Assembly (NCBI GenBank): GCA_963698265.1
Contig: CAVOQC010000002.1
Span: forward strand, 434,001 to 498,000
From: FEB-7 sp963698265
Lineage (GTDB): Bacteria > Pseudomonadota > Gammaproteobacteria > Burkholderiales > Usitatibacteraceae
Length of the DNA: 64,000 nucleotides
Reading direction: 5' to 3'
Shown here: positions 8,067 through 18,362 of the stretch, piece after piece
Numbering within the stretch: position 1 is the first letter of the stretch
Layout: each line of letters starts with the position of its first letter
The notes under the pieces: generated by a model
What the model saw: the letters and a program-made list of their open reading frames with translations, nothing else
The model's database searches: none
What the model was told of the DNA's origin: nothing
Program-made: the position numbers and the translations under genes

Positions 8067-11000
8067 TTGCGACTCACTTCCGTAAAACTCTCCGGATTCA
8101 AGTCCTTCGTCGACCCGACGCAGATCGCCGTGCCCGGCCAGCTGGTCGGCGTGGTCGGTCCCAACGGATGCGGCAAGTCCAACGTGATCGACGCGGTGCG
8201 CTGGGTGCTCGGCGAATCGAGCGCGAAGCAGCTGCGCGGCGAGCACATGCACGACGTGATCTTCAACGGCTCCTCCGAGCGCAAGCCCGTGGGCCGCGCC
8301 TCTGTGGAACTCGTCTTCGACAACACGCTGGGCCGCGTGGGCGGCACCTGGTCGCAGTACGCCGAGATCAGCGTGAAGCGCGTGCTCGCGCGCGACGGCG
8401 ACTCGAGCTACTACATCAACGGCACGCACGTGCGCCGCCGAGACGTCCAGGACATCTTCCTCGGCACGGGCCTGGGCCCGCGCGCCTACTCGATCATCGA
8501 GCAGGGCATGATCTCGCGCGTCATCACCTCCAAGCCCGAGGAGCTTCGCGTCTTCCTGGAGGAGGCCGCGGGCGTGTCCAAGTACCGCGAGAGGCGCCGC
8601 GAGACGGAGCTTCGCCTCGAGGACACGCGCGAGAACCTGGACCGCGTGGGCGACATCCGCGCCGAACTCGGCACGCAGCTCGAGCACCTCGCGCAGCAGG
8701 CGGAGGTGGCCGCGCGCTACCAGGACCTGCAGGGCCAGCTCGCGCTGAACCACAACCTCCTCGCCTTCACGCGCCTTCGCGAGGCCGAGCAGGCGAAGGC
8801 CCGCCACGCGAACGAGGTCCAGAAGGTGCAGGTGAGCCTCGAGGCCGAGACCGCGAAGCTGCGCGACGCGGAGCGCTCCCTCGAGGAGCTGCGCAGCCGC
8901 CACTACGAGGAGACCGACCACCTCTCCTCGCTGCAGGGCGCGCTCTACGCCGCCAATGGCGAGGTGCAGTCCCTCGAGCAGGAGATCGCCTTCCTCGGCG
9001 AGAACCGGCGCCGCATGGGCGCGCAGATCGAAGGGCTCGCGACGGAAATGGCGGAAGTCGAGCGCAGGCTCGCCGAGGCGCAGACCGACCGCGGCCGCTG
9101 GGAGGGCGAGATCGAGAGCGCCCGGGGGGCGATCGTCGCGCGCGAGTCGGACTTCGAGCGCGTGAAGACGGAATTGCCCGCGGCCGAAGCCGCGCAGCAG
9201 AAAGCCGCGGCCGAAGTGCGCGCGTCCGAGACGGAGATGTCCGCCGCGGAGCAGGCCCAGGGGGTCGAGGAGACGCGCGAATCCCACGCCCTGAAGCTCC
9301 TCGCGCAGCTCGAGGCGCGCAAGAACCGCCTGAAGCAGGAGAACATGGCGCTCGTCTTCCCGGAGCCGGAGAAGCTCGCCGCACTCGCCGGGGAACGCGA
9401 AACGCTCACCGCGAAGCTGGGCACGCTCGAGGAGGCCCAGCGCGCGGCCGAGGCGAAGCTGCCCGCGCTCGAGGACGAGCGCCGCGCCTCCCAGGATTTG
9501 CTCCAGGATCGCACCCGCGAACTCGCGCAGCTCGAGGCGGCGCTCCAGGCGCTGCAGGCGCAGCAGGCGAAGCTCGACAACAACTCGCGGCTCGCGGAGT
9601 GGACGAAGGCCCACGCCCTCGACCGCGCCGAGCGCCTCTGGCAGGCGATCCACGTGGAGTCCGGCTGGGACGATGCGACGGAAGCGGCCCTGGGCGTGCG
9701 CCTGAATGCCGCGCGCCTCGTCGACGAAGGCGGCCTTTCCGAACTGCTGCGCGACGCACCCCCGGGCAACTTCGCCGTGTTCGTCGAGCGCGGCGCGGCG
9801 GAAGCCGCGGCGAGCGCCTCGCACCTCACGCCCTTGTCGTCCGTGGTCTCGAGCGCCCGGCCGGGGGTTGCGGCCTACCTGCGCGACGCGCTCTCCGGCG
9901 TCTTCATCCTGCCCGAGGGCGAGGATGGGCTCGCACTTGCGCGCGTGCTGCCGCCCGGCGGCTTGCTGGTGTCGAAGGCGGGCCATCTCTTCAGCCGCCA
10001 GGGCGTGGTCTTCCACGGCCCGCAGTCCGAGCTGCACGGGGTGCTCCAGCGCCAGCGCGAAATAGAGGACCTGCAGGCGAGGACGCCGGGCGTGGCCGCG
10101 GCCCGCGCCGCGGTCGAGGCACGCCTGCGCGAGCTGGAGACGCTCCTCACCGAGGCACAGGATGAGGGCCGGCGCGTGCGCGAGGAACTGTCCCGCGCGC
10201 GCCAGGCCGGCCACGACCTCGAAGTCGAGCACGTGAAGCTCTCGCAGAGCACCGAGCAGGCGACGAAGCGCCGCGAGGCGATCCGCGCGGAACTCGCCGA
10301 CATCGAGCGCGAGGAGGAAAAGGAGCAGCTGGAGATGCAGGAGGCGCAGCACGCGCTGCAGGCGGGCTCCCAGAAGATCGAGGAAGTCGTCCAGCGCCTG
10401 CAGGCCCTGGAGGACGCGGCGAAGCGCGCGGGCGAGGCGCTGGCCGCGGCGCGAGGCGCGATCGCATCCGCCGAGCGCGCGGTGCAGGAAGCGCGCTTCA
10501 ACGAAAGGAGCTGCCACGAGAAGGTGGAGTCGCAGGGCCGGCTCGCGGTGTCCCTCGGCGAGCGCGTGGCCGCGCTCGTGGCGAACCGCGAGAACGTTTC
10601 CGCGGAGCTGGGCAAGCTCGAGGAAGGCACGGTCCGCAGCCGCCTGCAGGAAGCGCTCGCGGTGAAGGCCGAGCGCGAGCGTGCGCTGGGAGACGCGCGC
10701 GCCGGGCTCGAGCACCTCACCGAGGAGCTTCGCTCCTTCGAGGAGGGCCGCCTCACGGCCGAGCAGACGCTCGCGCCCCTTCGCGAGCGCATCACGGAGC
10801 TTCGCATCAAGGAGCAGGAAGCCACGACCCACGCGGAGCAGTACGCGCAGCAGATCCAGGAAGCCGGCGTCACCCGCGAGGAACTCGCCGAGAAGCTCGA
10901 GAAGCGCGTGCGCTCCTCGGGCATGCAGGCCGAGATCGCGCGCCTCGGCGAGGAGATCGCGGCGCTGGGCGCGGTGAACCTCGCCGCGCTCTCGGAGCTC

Positions 11001-11588
11001 ACCTCGGCCCGGGAGCGCAAGGACTACCTCGACGCGCAGTCCGCCGACCTCGCGCAGGCGGTGGAGACGCTGGAGGCGGCCATCAAGCGCATCGACCGCG
11101 AGACGCGCGAACTCCTCCAAGGCACGTTCGAGGCGGTCAACCGCAATTTCCAGGAGATGTTCCCGGCGCTCTTCGGCGGCGGCAACGCGTCCCTGAAGCT
11201 CACCGGCGAGGAGATCCTCGACGCGGGCCTGCAGGTGCTCGCGCAGCCGCCGGGCAAGAAGAACACCTCCATCCAGCTCCTGTCGGGCGGGGAAAAGGCG
11301 CTCACCGCCATTGCGTTGGTCTTCTCCCTCTTCCGCCTGAATCCCGCGCCCTTCTGCCTGCTCGACGAGGTGGACGCGCCGCTCGATGACCCCAACACCG
11401 AGCGCTTCTGCGAGCTGGTGAAGCAGATGTCTGCGCAGACCCAGTTCCTCTTCATCACGCACAACAAGATCACGATGGAGATGGGCCAGCAGCTGATCGG
11501 CGTGACGATGCAGGAGCCGGGCGTCTCGCGTATCGTGGAAGTCGATATCGAGGCGGCCATGGAGTTCGCGCGCAAGCAGGCCGCCTAG
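8067..11588 (+). CDS. smc: Chromosome segregation SMC ATPase
   Basis: This 1173-residue protein has the full SMC layout: an N-terminal ABC half with Walker A GPNGCGKSNVIDAVRW (residues ~32-47), a long coiled coil (~170-500), a hinge (~510-630), a returning coiled coil (~660-1010), and a C-terminal half with signature LLSGGEKALTAIALVFSLF and Walker B CLLDEVDAPLDDPN. SMC compacts and helps segregate newly replicated DNA. Translation must begin at TTG (8067): homologues start with RLT-x(2)-KL-x-GFKSF and no ATG or GTG precedes that segment. The upstream AAGAA is a weak ribosome site. zipA follows after 11 bases. No scpA or scpB genes are in the window. Confidence 0.96.
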   Translation: MRLTSVKLSGFKSFVDPTQIAVPGQLVGVVGPNGCGKSNVIDAVRWVLGESSAKQLRGEHMHDVIFNGSSERKPVGRASVELVFDNTLGRVGGTWSQYAEISVKRVLARDGDSSYYINGTHVRRRDVQDIFLGTGLGPRAYSIIEQGMISRVITSKPEELRVFLEEAAGVSKYRERRRETELRLEDTRENLDRVGDIRAELGTQLEHLAQQAEVAARYQDLQGQLALNHNLLAFTRLREAEQAKARHANEVQKVQVSLEAETAKLRDAERSLEELRSRHYEETDHLSSLQGALYAANGEVQSLEQEIAFLGENRRRMGAQIEGLATEMAEVERRLAEAQTDRGRWEGEIESARGAIVARESDFERVKTELPAAEAAQQKAAAEVRASETEMSAAEQAQGVEETRESHALKLLAQLEARKNRLKQENMALVFPEPEKLAALAGERETLTAKLGTLEEAQRAAEAKLPALEDERRASQDLLQDRTRELAQLEAALQALQAQQAKLDNNSRLAEWTKAHALDRAERLWQAIHVESGWDDATEAALGVRLNAARLVDEGGLSELLRDAPPGNFAVFVERGAAEAAASASHLTPLSSVVSSARPGVAAYLRDALSGVFILPEGEDGLALARVLPPGGLLVSKAGHLFSRQGVVFHGPQSELHGVLQRQREIEDLQARTPGVAAARAAVEARLRELETLLTEAQDEGRRVREELSRARQAGHDLEVEHVKLSQSTEQATKRREAIRAELADIEREEEKEQLEMQEAQHALQAGSQKIEEVVQRLQALEDAAKRAGEALAAARGAIASAERAVQEARFNERSCHEKVESQGRLAVSLGERVAALVANRENVSAELGKLEEGTVRSRLQEALAVKAERERALGDARAGLEHLTEELRSFEEGRLTAEQTLAPLRERITELRIKEQEATTHAEQYAQQIQEAGVTREELAEKLEKRVRSSGMQAEIARLGEEIAALGAVNLAALSELTSARERKDYLDAQSADLAQAVETLEAAIKRIDRETRELLQGTFEAVNRNFQEMFPALFGGGNASLKLTGEEILDAGLQVLAQPPGKKNTSIQLLSGGEKALTAIALVFSLFRLNPAPFCLLDEVDAPLDDPNTERFCELVKQMSAQTQFLFITHNKITMEMGQQLIGVTMQEPGVSRIVEVDIEAAMEFARKQAA

Positions 11589-11599
11589 GAGCCCCGTCC

Positions 11600-12682
11600 A
11601 TGAGCGACCTGCAGCTCGCCCTCCTCGTCCTCGGCGCCGTCTTCGTGGCCGCGGTGGCGGGCTACAACCTGTTCCACGAGCGCCGCGCGCGCCGCCACGC
11701 GGAGGCCGCCTTCCGGGGCGCCCACCACCACGACGCGCTCCTCGACTCCGCAACCGGGCGCCGCGATCCCGTGCTGGGCGAGCTGCCTGCGGAGTCGCGC
11801 GAGGAACCCTCTTTCGCGGCGCCGGGCGCGGGCTTTCCGGAACCGGACACGGGCCCGCCGCCGGCGGCCGCTTCGCCGGGCACCCGGATCTCCAGCCGCG
11901 TCGACACGCTCGCGCTCGTCCTCGCCGACGAGCCCGTGGCGCGCGCGCAGCTCGAGCCGCTCCTGGACGCGCTGCAATCCCACGCCACACCCGTGAACGT
12001 GGAGGGCCTCGTCGACGAGCAGTGGATGCCCGTGGAGGAGTCGCCCCGGGATGCGTGGCGGGAGCTGCGCGTGGCACTGCAGCTCGCGAGCCGCGCGGGC
12101 CCCGTGACCGAGGAGGAGATCGCCGCCTTCAACGAGACGGTGGCGGGATTCGCGGCCTCGATCAACGCGGTGTCGCAGCGGGAGAGCCCGGCCGCGGCCG
12201 CGGCGCGCGCGCGCGAGCTGGACCGCTTCTGCGCCGAGGCCGACATCGAGGTCGCGGTGAACCTCGTCGGCCGGATGGGCGCCACCTTCGCGATCGCGCG
12301 GGTGAAGCCCCTCGCGCTCGAATACGGGTTCGCCGAGACGGCGGCCGAATCCTTCGAGCGCCGCGCGCCCGATGGCGGTGTCGCGATGTCGCTCAGGATG
12401 CACGACGCCCAGCAGAGACGCGATGCGGGCTACGTGACGGGGCTCAGCTTCGCGCTCGATGTCCCGCACGTCGCCGGCCCCGTCTCGGTGCTCGACGAGA
12501 TGGGCAGGATCGCCGAGGCCTTCGCCGTCGCGCTCGACGGGGAGATCGTGGACGACGAGCGCCGGCCGATGGGAGCGGTGGGTTTCGCGGCGGTTCGCCG
12601 CTCCCTCGAGGCCGTGGCACGGCGCATGGAAGCGCACGAGATCCCGGCGGGCGGGGAGCTCGCGCGGCGGCTTTTCTCCTGA
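11600..12682 (+). CDS. zipA: Cell division protein ZipA
   Basis: This 360-residue protein has one N-terminal membrane helix (LALLVLGAVFVAAVAGYNLF, residues ~6-25), a charged, proline-rich linker to about residue 120, and a C-terminal FtsZ-binding-type domain (from about residue 215) resembling the ZipA fold. ZipA anchors FtsZ polymers to the membrane at the division site. The N-out single-helix layout and the position between smc and ligA, an order common in betaproteobacteria, support the name. The linker is variable and carries little recognisable sequence. The ligA ATG follows the TGA by two bases, so the two are probably translated together. Confidence 0.88.
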   Translation: MSDLQLALLVLGAVFVAAVAGYNLFHERRARRHAEAAFRGAHHHDALLDSATGRRDPVLGELPAESREEPSFAAPGAGFPEPDTGPPPAAASPGTRISSRVDTLALVLADEPVARAQLEPLLDALQSHATPVNVEGLVDEQWMPVEESPRDAWRELRVALQLASRAGPVTEEEIAAFNETVAGFAASINAVSQRESPAAAAARARELDRFCAEADIEVAVNLVGRMGATFAIARVKPLALEYGFAETAAESFERRAPDGGVAMSLRMHDAQQRRDAGYVTGLSFALDVPHVAGPVSVLDEMGRIAEAFAVALDGEIVDDERRPMGAVGFAAVRRSLEAVARRMEAHEIPAGGELARRLFS

Positions 12683-12684
12683 CC

Positions 12685-14708
12685 ATGGCGGCGCCGCGCG
12701 CCGACGCGGAGCGCGCGGCCTGGCTGCGGCGCGAGATCGAACGCCACAACCGGCTCTATTACGTCGACGACGCGCCCGAGATCGACGACGCGGCCTTCGA
12801 CGCGCTCTTCCGGGAGCTCTCGGCGCTGGAGGCGGCGCATCCCGCGCTCGCCTCGCCCGAATCGCCCACCCAGCGCGTGGGCGGTGCGCCCGCGGAGCGC
12901 TTCGCGCCGGTCAGCCACCGCGTGCCCATGCTCTCGCTCGCCAACGCCTTCACGGACGAGGAGGTCGCGGCGTTCGACAAGCGCTGCCGCGAGGCGCTGG
13001 AGCGCGATGCCGTGGCCTACGGGTGCGAGCTGAAGTTCGACGGGCTCGCCGTGAGCCTCGCGTACGAAGGCGGGTGCTTCGTGCGCGGCGCCACGCGCGG
13101 CGACGGGGCGTCGGGAGAGGACGTCACCGCGAACCTGCGCACGATCCGCAGCCTGCCGTTGCGGCTCGAGGGCGAGGCCCCGGCCTACCTCGAGGTGCGC
13201 GGCGAGGTCGTGATGCTGCGGCGCGACTTCGAGGCCTTGAACCGGCGCCAGGCCGAGGCGGGCGAAAAGACCTTCGTGAACCCGCGCAACGCGGCGGCCG
13301 GGGGCCTTCGCCAGCTCGATCCGAAGCTCACTGCGAAGCGGCGCCTCTCGTTCTTCGCCTACGGCATCGGCGCCCACGAAGGCTTCGCGGTGCCCGCCAC
13401 GCTGGAGGCGCTGATGGCGCGGCTCGTCGCACTGGGCCTGCCCGTCTCGCGCGAGCGCCGGACGGTCGAGGGCGAGGCGGGGCTCCTCGCGTTTCATCGC
13501 GACGTGGCGGCGCGGCGCGAAGAACTCCCCTTCGACATCGACGGCGTCGTCTACAAGGTCGACCGCATCGCCGACCAGGAGGCGCTCGGCTTCGTCGCGC
13601 GCGCGCCGCGCTGGGCGGTGGCGCACAAGTTCCCCGCGCAGGAGGCGACGACGGAGCTCCTCGCGATCGACATCCAGGTGGGCCGCACCGGGGCCATGAC
13701 GCCCGTCGCGAGGCTCTCGCCGGTCTTCGTGGGCGGCACGACGGTGTCGAGCGCCACGCTGCACAACGAGGACGAGGTGCGCCGCAAGGACGTCTGGCGC
13801 GGCGACACGGTGGTCGTGCGGCGCGCCGGGGACGTGATACCGGAAGTTGCGCGGGTCGCGACGCCGGGGCCGCGCGGCGAGGGCGACCGCTTCGAGATGC
13901 CGGCGCAGTGCCCCGAGTGCGGCTCCGCCGTCGCGCGCCTCGAGGGCGAGTCGGCGGCGCGCTGCACCGGCGGTCTCTTCTGCCCGGCGCAGCGCAAGGC
14001 CTCGCTCCTGCATTTCGCCTCGCGCCGCGCCATGGACATCGAGGGCCTGGGCGACCGGCTGGTCGACCAGCTCGTGGACGCGGGACTCGTGAAGACGCCG
14101 GCGGACCTGTACCGGCTCGAAGCCGCGCAGCTCGCGGGGCTCGAGCGCATGGCCGAGAAGTCCGCCGCGAACGTGATGGCGGCCGTGGCGAAGAGCAAGG
14201 ACGCCACGCTCGGGCGCTTCGTCTACGCGCTCGGCATACGCCACGTGGGCGAGGTCACGGCGAAGGACCTTGCGCGCCACTTCGGCGGGCTTGACGCGCT
14301 CATGGCGGCCGATGCGGCGGCCTTGCAGGAGGCCCGCGACGTGGGCCCGGTGGTCGCCGAGAGCGTGGCGGGCTTCTTCGCGGAGCCGCACAACCGCGAG
14401 GTGATCGGCGAGCTGCGCGCCGTCGGGGTGCACTGGATCGAAGGCGAGCCCGAGCGCGCCACCCCCGCGGGGGCCTTCGCGGGTAAAATCGTGGTGGTCA
14501 CCGGAACGCTCGCCGCGATGACGCGCGAGGACGCGAAGGCGCGCATCGAGGCTGCCGGCGGCAAGGTGACCGGGTCGGTGTCGAAGAAGACGGACTTCCT
14601 CGTCGCCGGGGAGGAAGCGGGAACCAAGCTCGAGCGCGCGCGCGCGCTGGGCATTGGCGTGCTGGACGAGGCGCAATTTCGCGCGATGCTCGAAGGCCTG
14701 GAAAATCC

Positions 14709-14712
<4 letters not shown>
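12685..14712 (+). CDS. ligA: NAD-dependent DNA ligase
   Basis: This 675-residue enzyme has all LigA parts: the Ia domain (RHNRLYYVDDAPEIDD), the adenylation domain with the nucleotide-accepting lysine in CELKFDGLAVSL (Lys117), an OB fold, a four-cysteine zinc finger (CPECGS ... CTGGLFCP, residues ~410-435), helix-hairpin-helix repeats (~480-580), and a C-terminal BRCT domain (~595-670). It seals nicks in replication and repair using NAD+. ATG 12685 gives the normal length. The end overlaps the galU start by four bases (ATGA). Confidence 0.97.
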
Positions 14713-15592
<880 letters not shown>

Positions 15593-15596
<4 letters not shown>

Positions 15597-16135
15597 CGCG
15601 GGACGAAGCCCTGGAGATGCTCGCCCGCGCGGACCTCGTGTGCGCGCCGGGCGAGGTGCGCGGCGCCGTAGAGCGGGTCGCGTCCGAGATCAGCGCGCGC
15701 CTTGAGGAGGAGTTCCCGCTGGTGCTCTCGGTGATGAGCGGGGCGACGGTGTTCACCGGCCAGCTCCTGCCACTGCTCGCCTTCCCGCTGCAGTTCGGCG
15801 CCATCGAGGCCACGCGCTACGAGAACGGCGTCTCGGGCAAGGAAGTGCGCTGGCACCTCGCGCCGAAGGACGACGTGCGCGGGCGCACGGTGCTGGTGGT
15901 CGACGACATCCTGGACGAGGGCGTGACGCTTGCCGCCGTGCGCGACAAGCTTCTCCACATGGGGGCGAAGGCGGTGCTGGTCGCGGTTTTCGCCGACAAG
16001 GACATCGGGCGGGACAAGCCCCTCGCCGCGGACTTCGTGGGCGTGCGGCTGCCGGACCGCTATGTCTTCGGCTTCGGCATGGATGCCTACGGCCTGTGGC
16101 GAAACCTGCCCGCCGTCTACGCGTTGGGGCAATAG
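15593..16135 (+). CDS. hpt: Hypoxanthine(-guanine) phosphoribosyltransferase
   Basis: This 180-residue type I phosphoribosyltransferase has the PRPP-binding loop VLVVDDILDEGVTLAAV, with the acidic pair DD, and a C-terminal RLPDRYVFGFGMDAYGLWRN that resembles the purine-recognition hood of bacterial HPRTs. It converts hypoxanthine (and probably guanine) plus PRPP to IMP (GMP). It sits two bases ahead of the S-methyl-5'-thioinosine phosphorylase gene, whose product releases hypoxanthine, so the two probably form a salvage pair. Base preference cannot be settled from sequence. Confidence 0.85.
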
Positions 16136-16137
16136 CG

Positions 16138-16887
16138 ATGCTCGCCATCATCGGCGGTTCAGGACTCACGGAGCTCGCGAGCCTCGATGTCGTGAGGAAG
16201 CAGATCGTGCGCACGCCCTACGGCGAGCCCTCGGGACCGCTCACCTACGGGCGCATCGGGGCGGGCGAGGTGATCTTCCTCGCGCGCCACGGCTACGGCC
16301 ACACGCTGGCGCCCCACGAGATCAACTACCGGGCAAACCTCTGGGCGCTCAAGGAAAAGGGGGCGACGAGGATCCTCGCGATCTGCACCGTGGGCGGCAT
16401 TTCCGCAGGCCTCGCGGCCGGCGCCATCGTCATTCCCGACCAGATCATCGACTACACCTGGGGGCGGAGGTCGACCTTCTTCGAGGGGGCCGAGCAGCCC
16501 GTCGTGCACGTGGACTTCACGCACCCGTACTGCGAGGTGACGCGCGGCATGCTCGTCGAGGCCGCCGCCGCCGCGGGCATCGCCGTGTCGCCCCGCGGGA
16601 CCTACGCGGCCGTGCAGGGCCCCCGGCTGGAGACGGCCGCGGAGGTGACCCGGCTCGAGCGCGACGGCGCCGACCTCGTGGGGATGACGGGGATGCCGGA
16701 GGCGGCGCTCGCACGCGAACTCGGGATCTCCTACGCGGCGCTCGCAGTGGTGGCCAATCCCGCGGCGGGGCGCGGGACGAGCGCGGAGTCGATTTCCCTC
16801 GAGCAGATCACCGCGGTCCTGGGAGAAGCCATGGCGCGCGTGCGCCGCGTGGTCGAGGAAGTGGTGAAGCGCCATGGCCATCCGTGA
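16138..16887 (+). CDS. S-methyl-5'-thioinosine phosphorylase (PNP/MTAP family)
   Basis: This 249-residue protein is of the trimeric purine nucleoside phosphorylase family: LAIIGGSGLTELASL at the N-terminus, a phosphate-site RHGYGHTLAPHEINYRANLW, and VGMTGMPEAALARELGISYA. The base-binding segment reads VVANPAAG; MTA phosphorylases have an Asp-containing TDYD there, whereas the methylthioinosine enzyme of Pseudomonas (PA3004) has NPAAG. This favours 6-oxopurine substrates. It would split S-methylthioinosine into hypoxanthine and methylthioribose-1-phosphate in polyamine by-product salvage. It overlaps the deformylase gene by 14 bases. Confidence 0.86.
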   Translation: MLAIIGGSGLTELASLDVVRKQIVRTPYGEPSGPLTYGRIGAGEVIFLARHGYGHTLAPHEINYRANLWALKEKGATRILAICTVGGISAGLAAGAIVIPDQIIDYTWGRRSTFFEGAEQPVVHVDFTHPYCEVTRGMLVEAAAAAGIAVSPRGTYAAVQGPRLETAAEVTRLERDGADLVGMTGMPEAALARELGISYAALAVVANPAAGRGTSAESISLEQITAVLGEAMARVRRVVEEVVKRHGHP

Positions 16888-17410
16888 GGTGCTGCGGATG
16901 GGCAGCCCCGTGCTCGCCCAGGTCGCGCGGCCGGTCGAGCGCTTCGGCACGCCGGAGCTGGAGCGGCTGGTCGCGGACATGCAGGACACCATGGCGCACG
17001 AGGACGGCGCGGGGCTCGCCGCACCGCAGATCGGCGAGAGCGTGCGCGTGGTGATCTTCGGCGTGACGTCCAACCCCCGCTATCCGGACGCGGAGGAGGT
17101 GCCGTTCACGGTGCTCGTCAATCCCGCGATCACCTTTCTCGGCGACGAGGTGGAGGAGGGCTGGGAAGGGTGCCTGTCGGTGCCGGGCCTGCGCGGAATG
17201 GTGGCGAGGCGCACGCGGATTCGCTACACCGGCTTCGACGAGCGCGGCGGCCCGGTCGATCGCCTCGCCGAGGGCTTCCACGCGCGGGTGGTGCAGCACG
17301 AATGCGACCACCTCGACGGCATCCTCTATCCCATGCGCATGACCGACATGAGCCGCTTCGGATTCACCGACGTGCTGTTCCCCGGCGAGGATCCCGGCCG
17401 GGAGGATTGA
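16874..17410 (+). CDS. def: Peptide deformylase
   Basis: This 178-residue protein has all three deformylase motifs in order: GAGLAAPQIG (motif 1), EGCLSVPG (motif 2, metal-binding Cys) and HECDHLDG (motif 3, two metal-binding His and the catalytic Glu). It removes the formyl group from new protein N-termini. It is not next to fmt here, unlike the common def-fmt arrangement, but overlaps the methylthioinosine phosphorylase gene. The window also holds methionine aminopeptidase (22022-22849), the next enzyme in N-terminal processing. Confidence 0.95.
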   Translation: MAIREVLRMGSPVLAQVARPVERFGTPELERLVADMQDTMAHEDGAGLAAPQIGESVRVVIFGVTSNPRYPDAEEVPFTVLVNPAITFLGDEVEEGWEGCLSVPGLRGMVARRTRIRYTGFDERGGPVDRLAEGFHARVVQHECDHLDGILYPMRMTDMSRFGFTDVLFPGEDPGRED

Positions 17411-17446
17411 CCGGACCACCTGCAAACCCATGGAAAGGATGAAGCC

Positions 17447-17821
17447 ATGAGCACGGACCCCGTGGCCGCCCCCGGGCGGAACAGCGAACGCGAGACGAAC
17501 TTCACCCACGTCCTGTACCTGCTGCACGCGCTGGCACCCTTCACCGCGTGGCTGCTCGCGGTGATCGCGGTCATCCTGGGCATCGTGCGGCGCGACGACG
17601 TGCGCGGCACCTTCATCGAATCCCACATCTCGTGGCTTTCGCGCACCTTCTGGTGGGGGCTCCTGTGGATCGTGATCTGCGCGGTCCTCACGGCGGTGCT
17701 GTTCTTCTCGATCATCGGCCTGCCGATCGCGTGGCTGCCGTTCACCATCCTCTTCATCTGGTATCTCTATCGCGTGATCCGCGGCTGGTTGCGGCTGAGC
17801 GACGGCCGCCCGGTGGAATGA
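17447..17821 (+). CDS. Small DUF4870-like inner-membrane protein
   Basis: This 124-residue protein has three hydrophobic stretches: ALAPFTAWLLAVIAVILGIV (~30-49), LLWIVICAVLTAVLFFSIIG (~71-90) and LPFTILFIWYLYRVIRGW (~94-111). Between the first two lies VRGTFIESHISWLSRTFWW, a pattern shared by DUF4870-like proteobacterial membrane proteins. Its function is unknown. The ribosome site GGAAAGGATGAAG precedes the ATG. It lies between def and a small periplasmic protein and is probably in the same transcript. Confidence 0.75.
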   Translation: MSTDPVAAPGRNSERETNFTHVLYLLHALAPFTAWLLAVIAVILGIVRRDDVRGTFIESHISWLSRTFWWGLLWIVICAVLTAVLFFSIIGLPIAWLPFTILFIWYLYRVIRGWLRLSDGRPVE

Positions 17822-17837
17822 GCGGGGAGGAGCGGGC

Positions 17838-18344
17838 GTGCGCGCGGGACTTCCGAAGGCATTGATCGCCGGCTTCGTGCTGGCCTCGCTCGCCGCCGAG
17901 GCGCAGTCTCCGGGCGGACAGCGCCGCAGCCGGCTCGAGCCGCGGGCGATGCAGGAGCGCGCCGACGAGGCCCCGAGGACCCGGCGAACCATGGATCCGG
18001 TGTTCGCGCTCGAGCGCGAGCTCCCGTCGCTGCGCACGGACCTGAAGCTCGACGAGTCCCAGGACCGGCTCTGGGGGCCCTTCGACCGAAGCGTGCGCGA
18101 CGCGGCCGAGGTCACGCGCCAGCGGATGAAGCGGATGATGGCGCCGCGCGCGGAAGATGCGCCGGCGCCCGATGCGCCGGGAGTCCTGGCCGCGCTCGCC
18201 GCCGACGAGCGCATGCGCGCCGACGCAATGGCCGGGGCCAACGCGAACCTGAAGGCGCTCTACGCGAGCCTCGCGCCCGCCCAGCGCTCGCTCTTCGACC
18301 GCCGGGTGCTGCAGTCGCAATCCGAGCCCCTGGGCGCACGCTAG
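17838..18344 (+). CDS. Small exported protein of Spy/LTxxQ type
   Basis: This 168-residue protein starts at GTG and has an N-terminal hydrophobic export signal (LPKALIAGFVLASLAAEAQS, cleavage near AEA). The mature part is helical and charged. It includes RTDLKLDESQDRLWGPFDRS and YASLAPAQRSLFDRRV, which resemble the L-[TS]-x-x-Q elements of Spy/CpxP-like periplasmic chaperones. It ends 18 bases before the receiver-GGDEF gene, so co-expression is likely. The family assignment is moderate and the function is inferred only. Confidence 0.6.
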   Translation: MRAGLPKALIAGFVLASLAAEAQSPGGQRRSRLEPRAMQERADEAPRTRRTMDPVFALERELPSLRTDLKLDESQDRLWGPFDRSVRDAAEVTRQRMKRMMAPRAEDAPAPDAPGVLAALAADERMRADAMAGANANLKALYASLAPAQRSLFDRRVLQSQSEPLGAR

Positions 18345-18362
18345 GGACCCGCGGAGGCCGCC

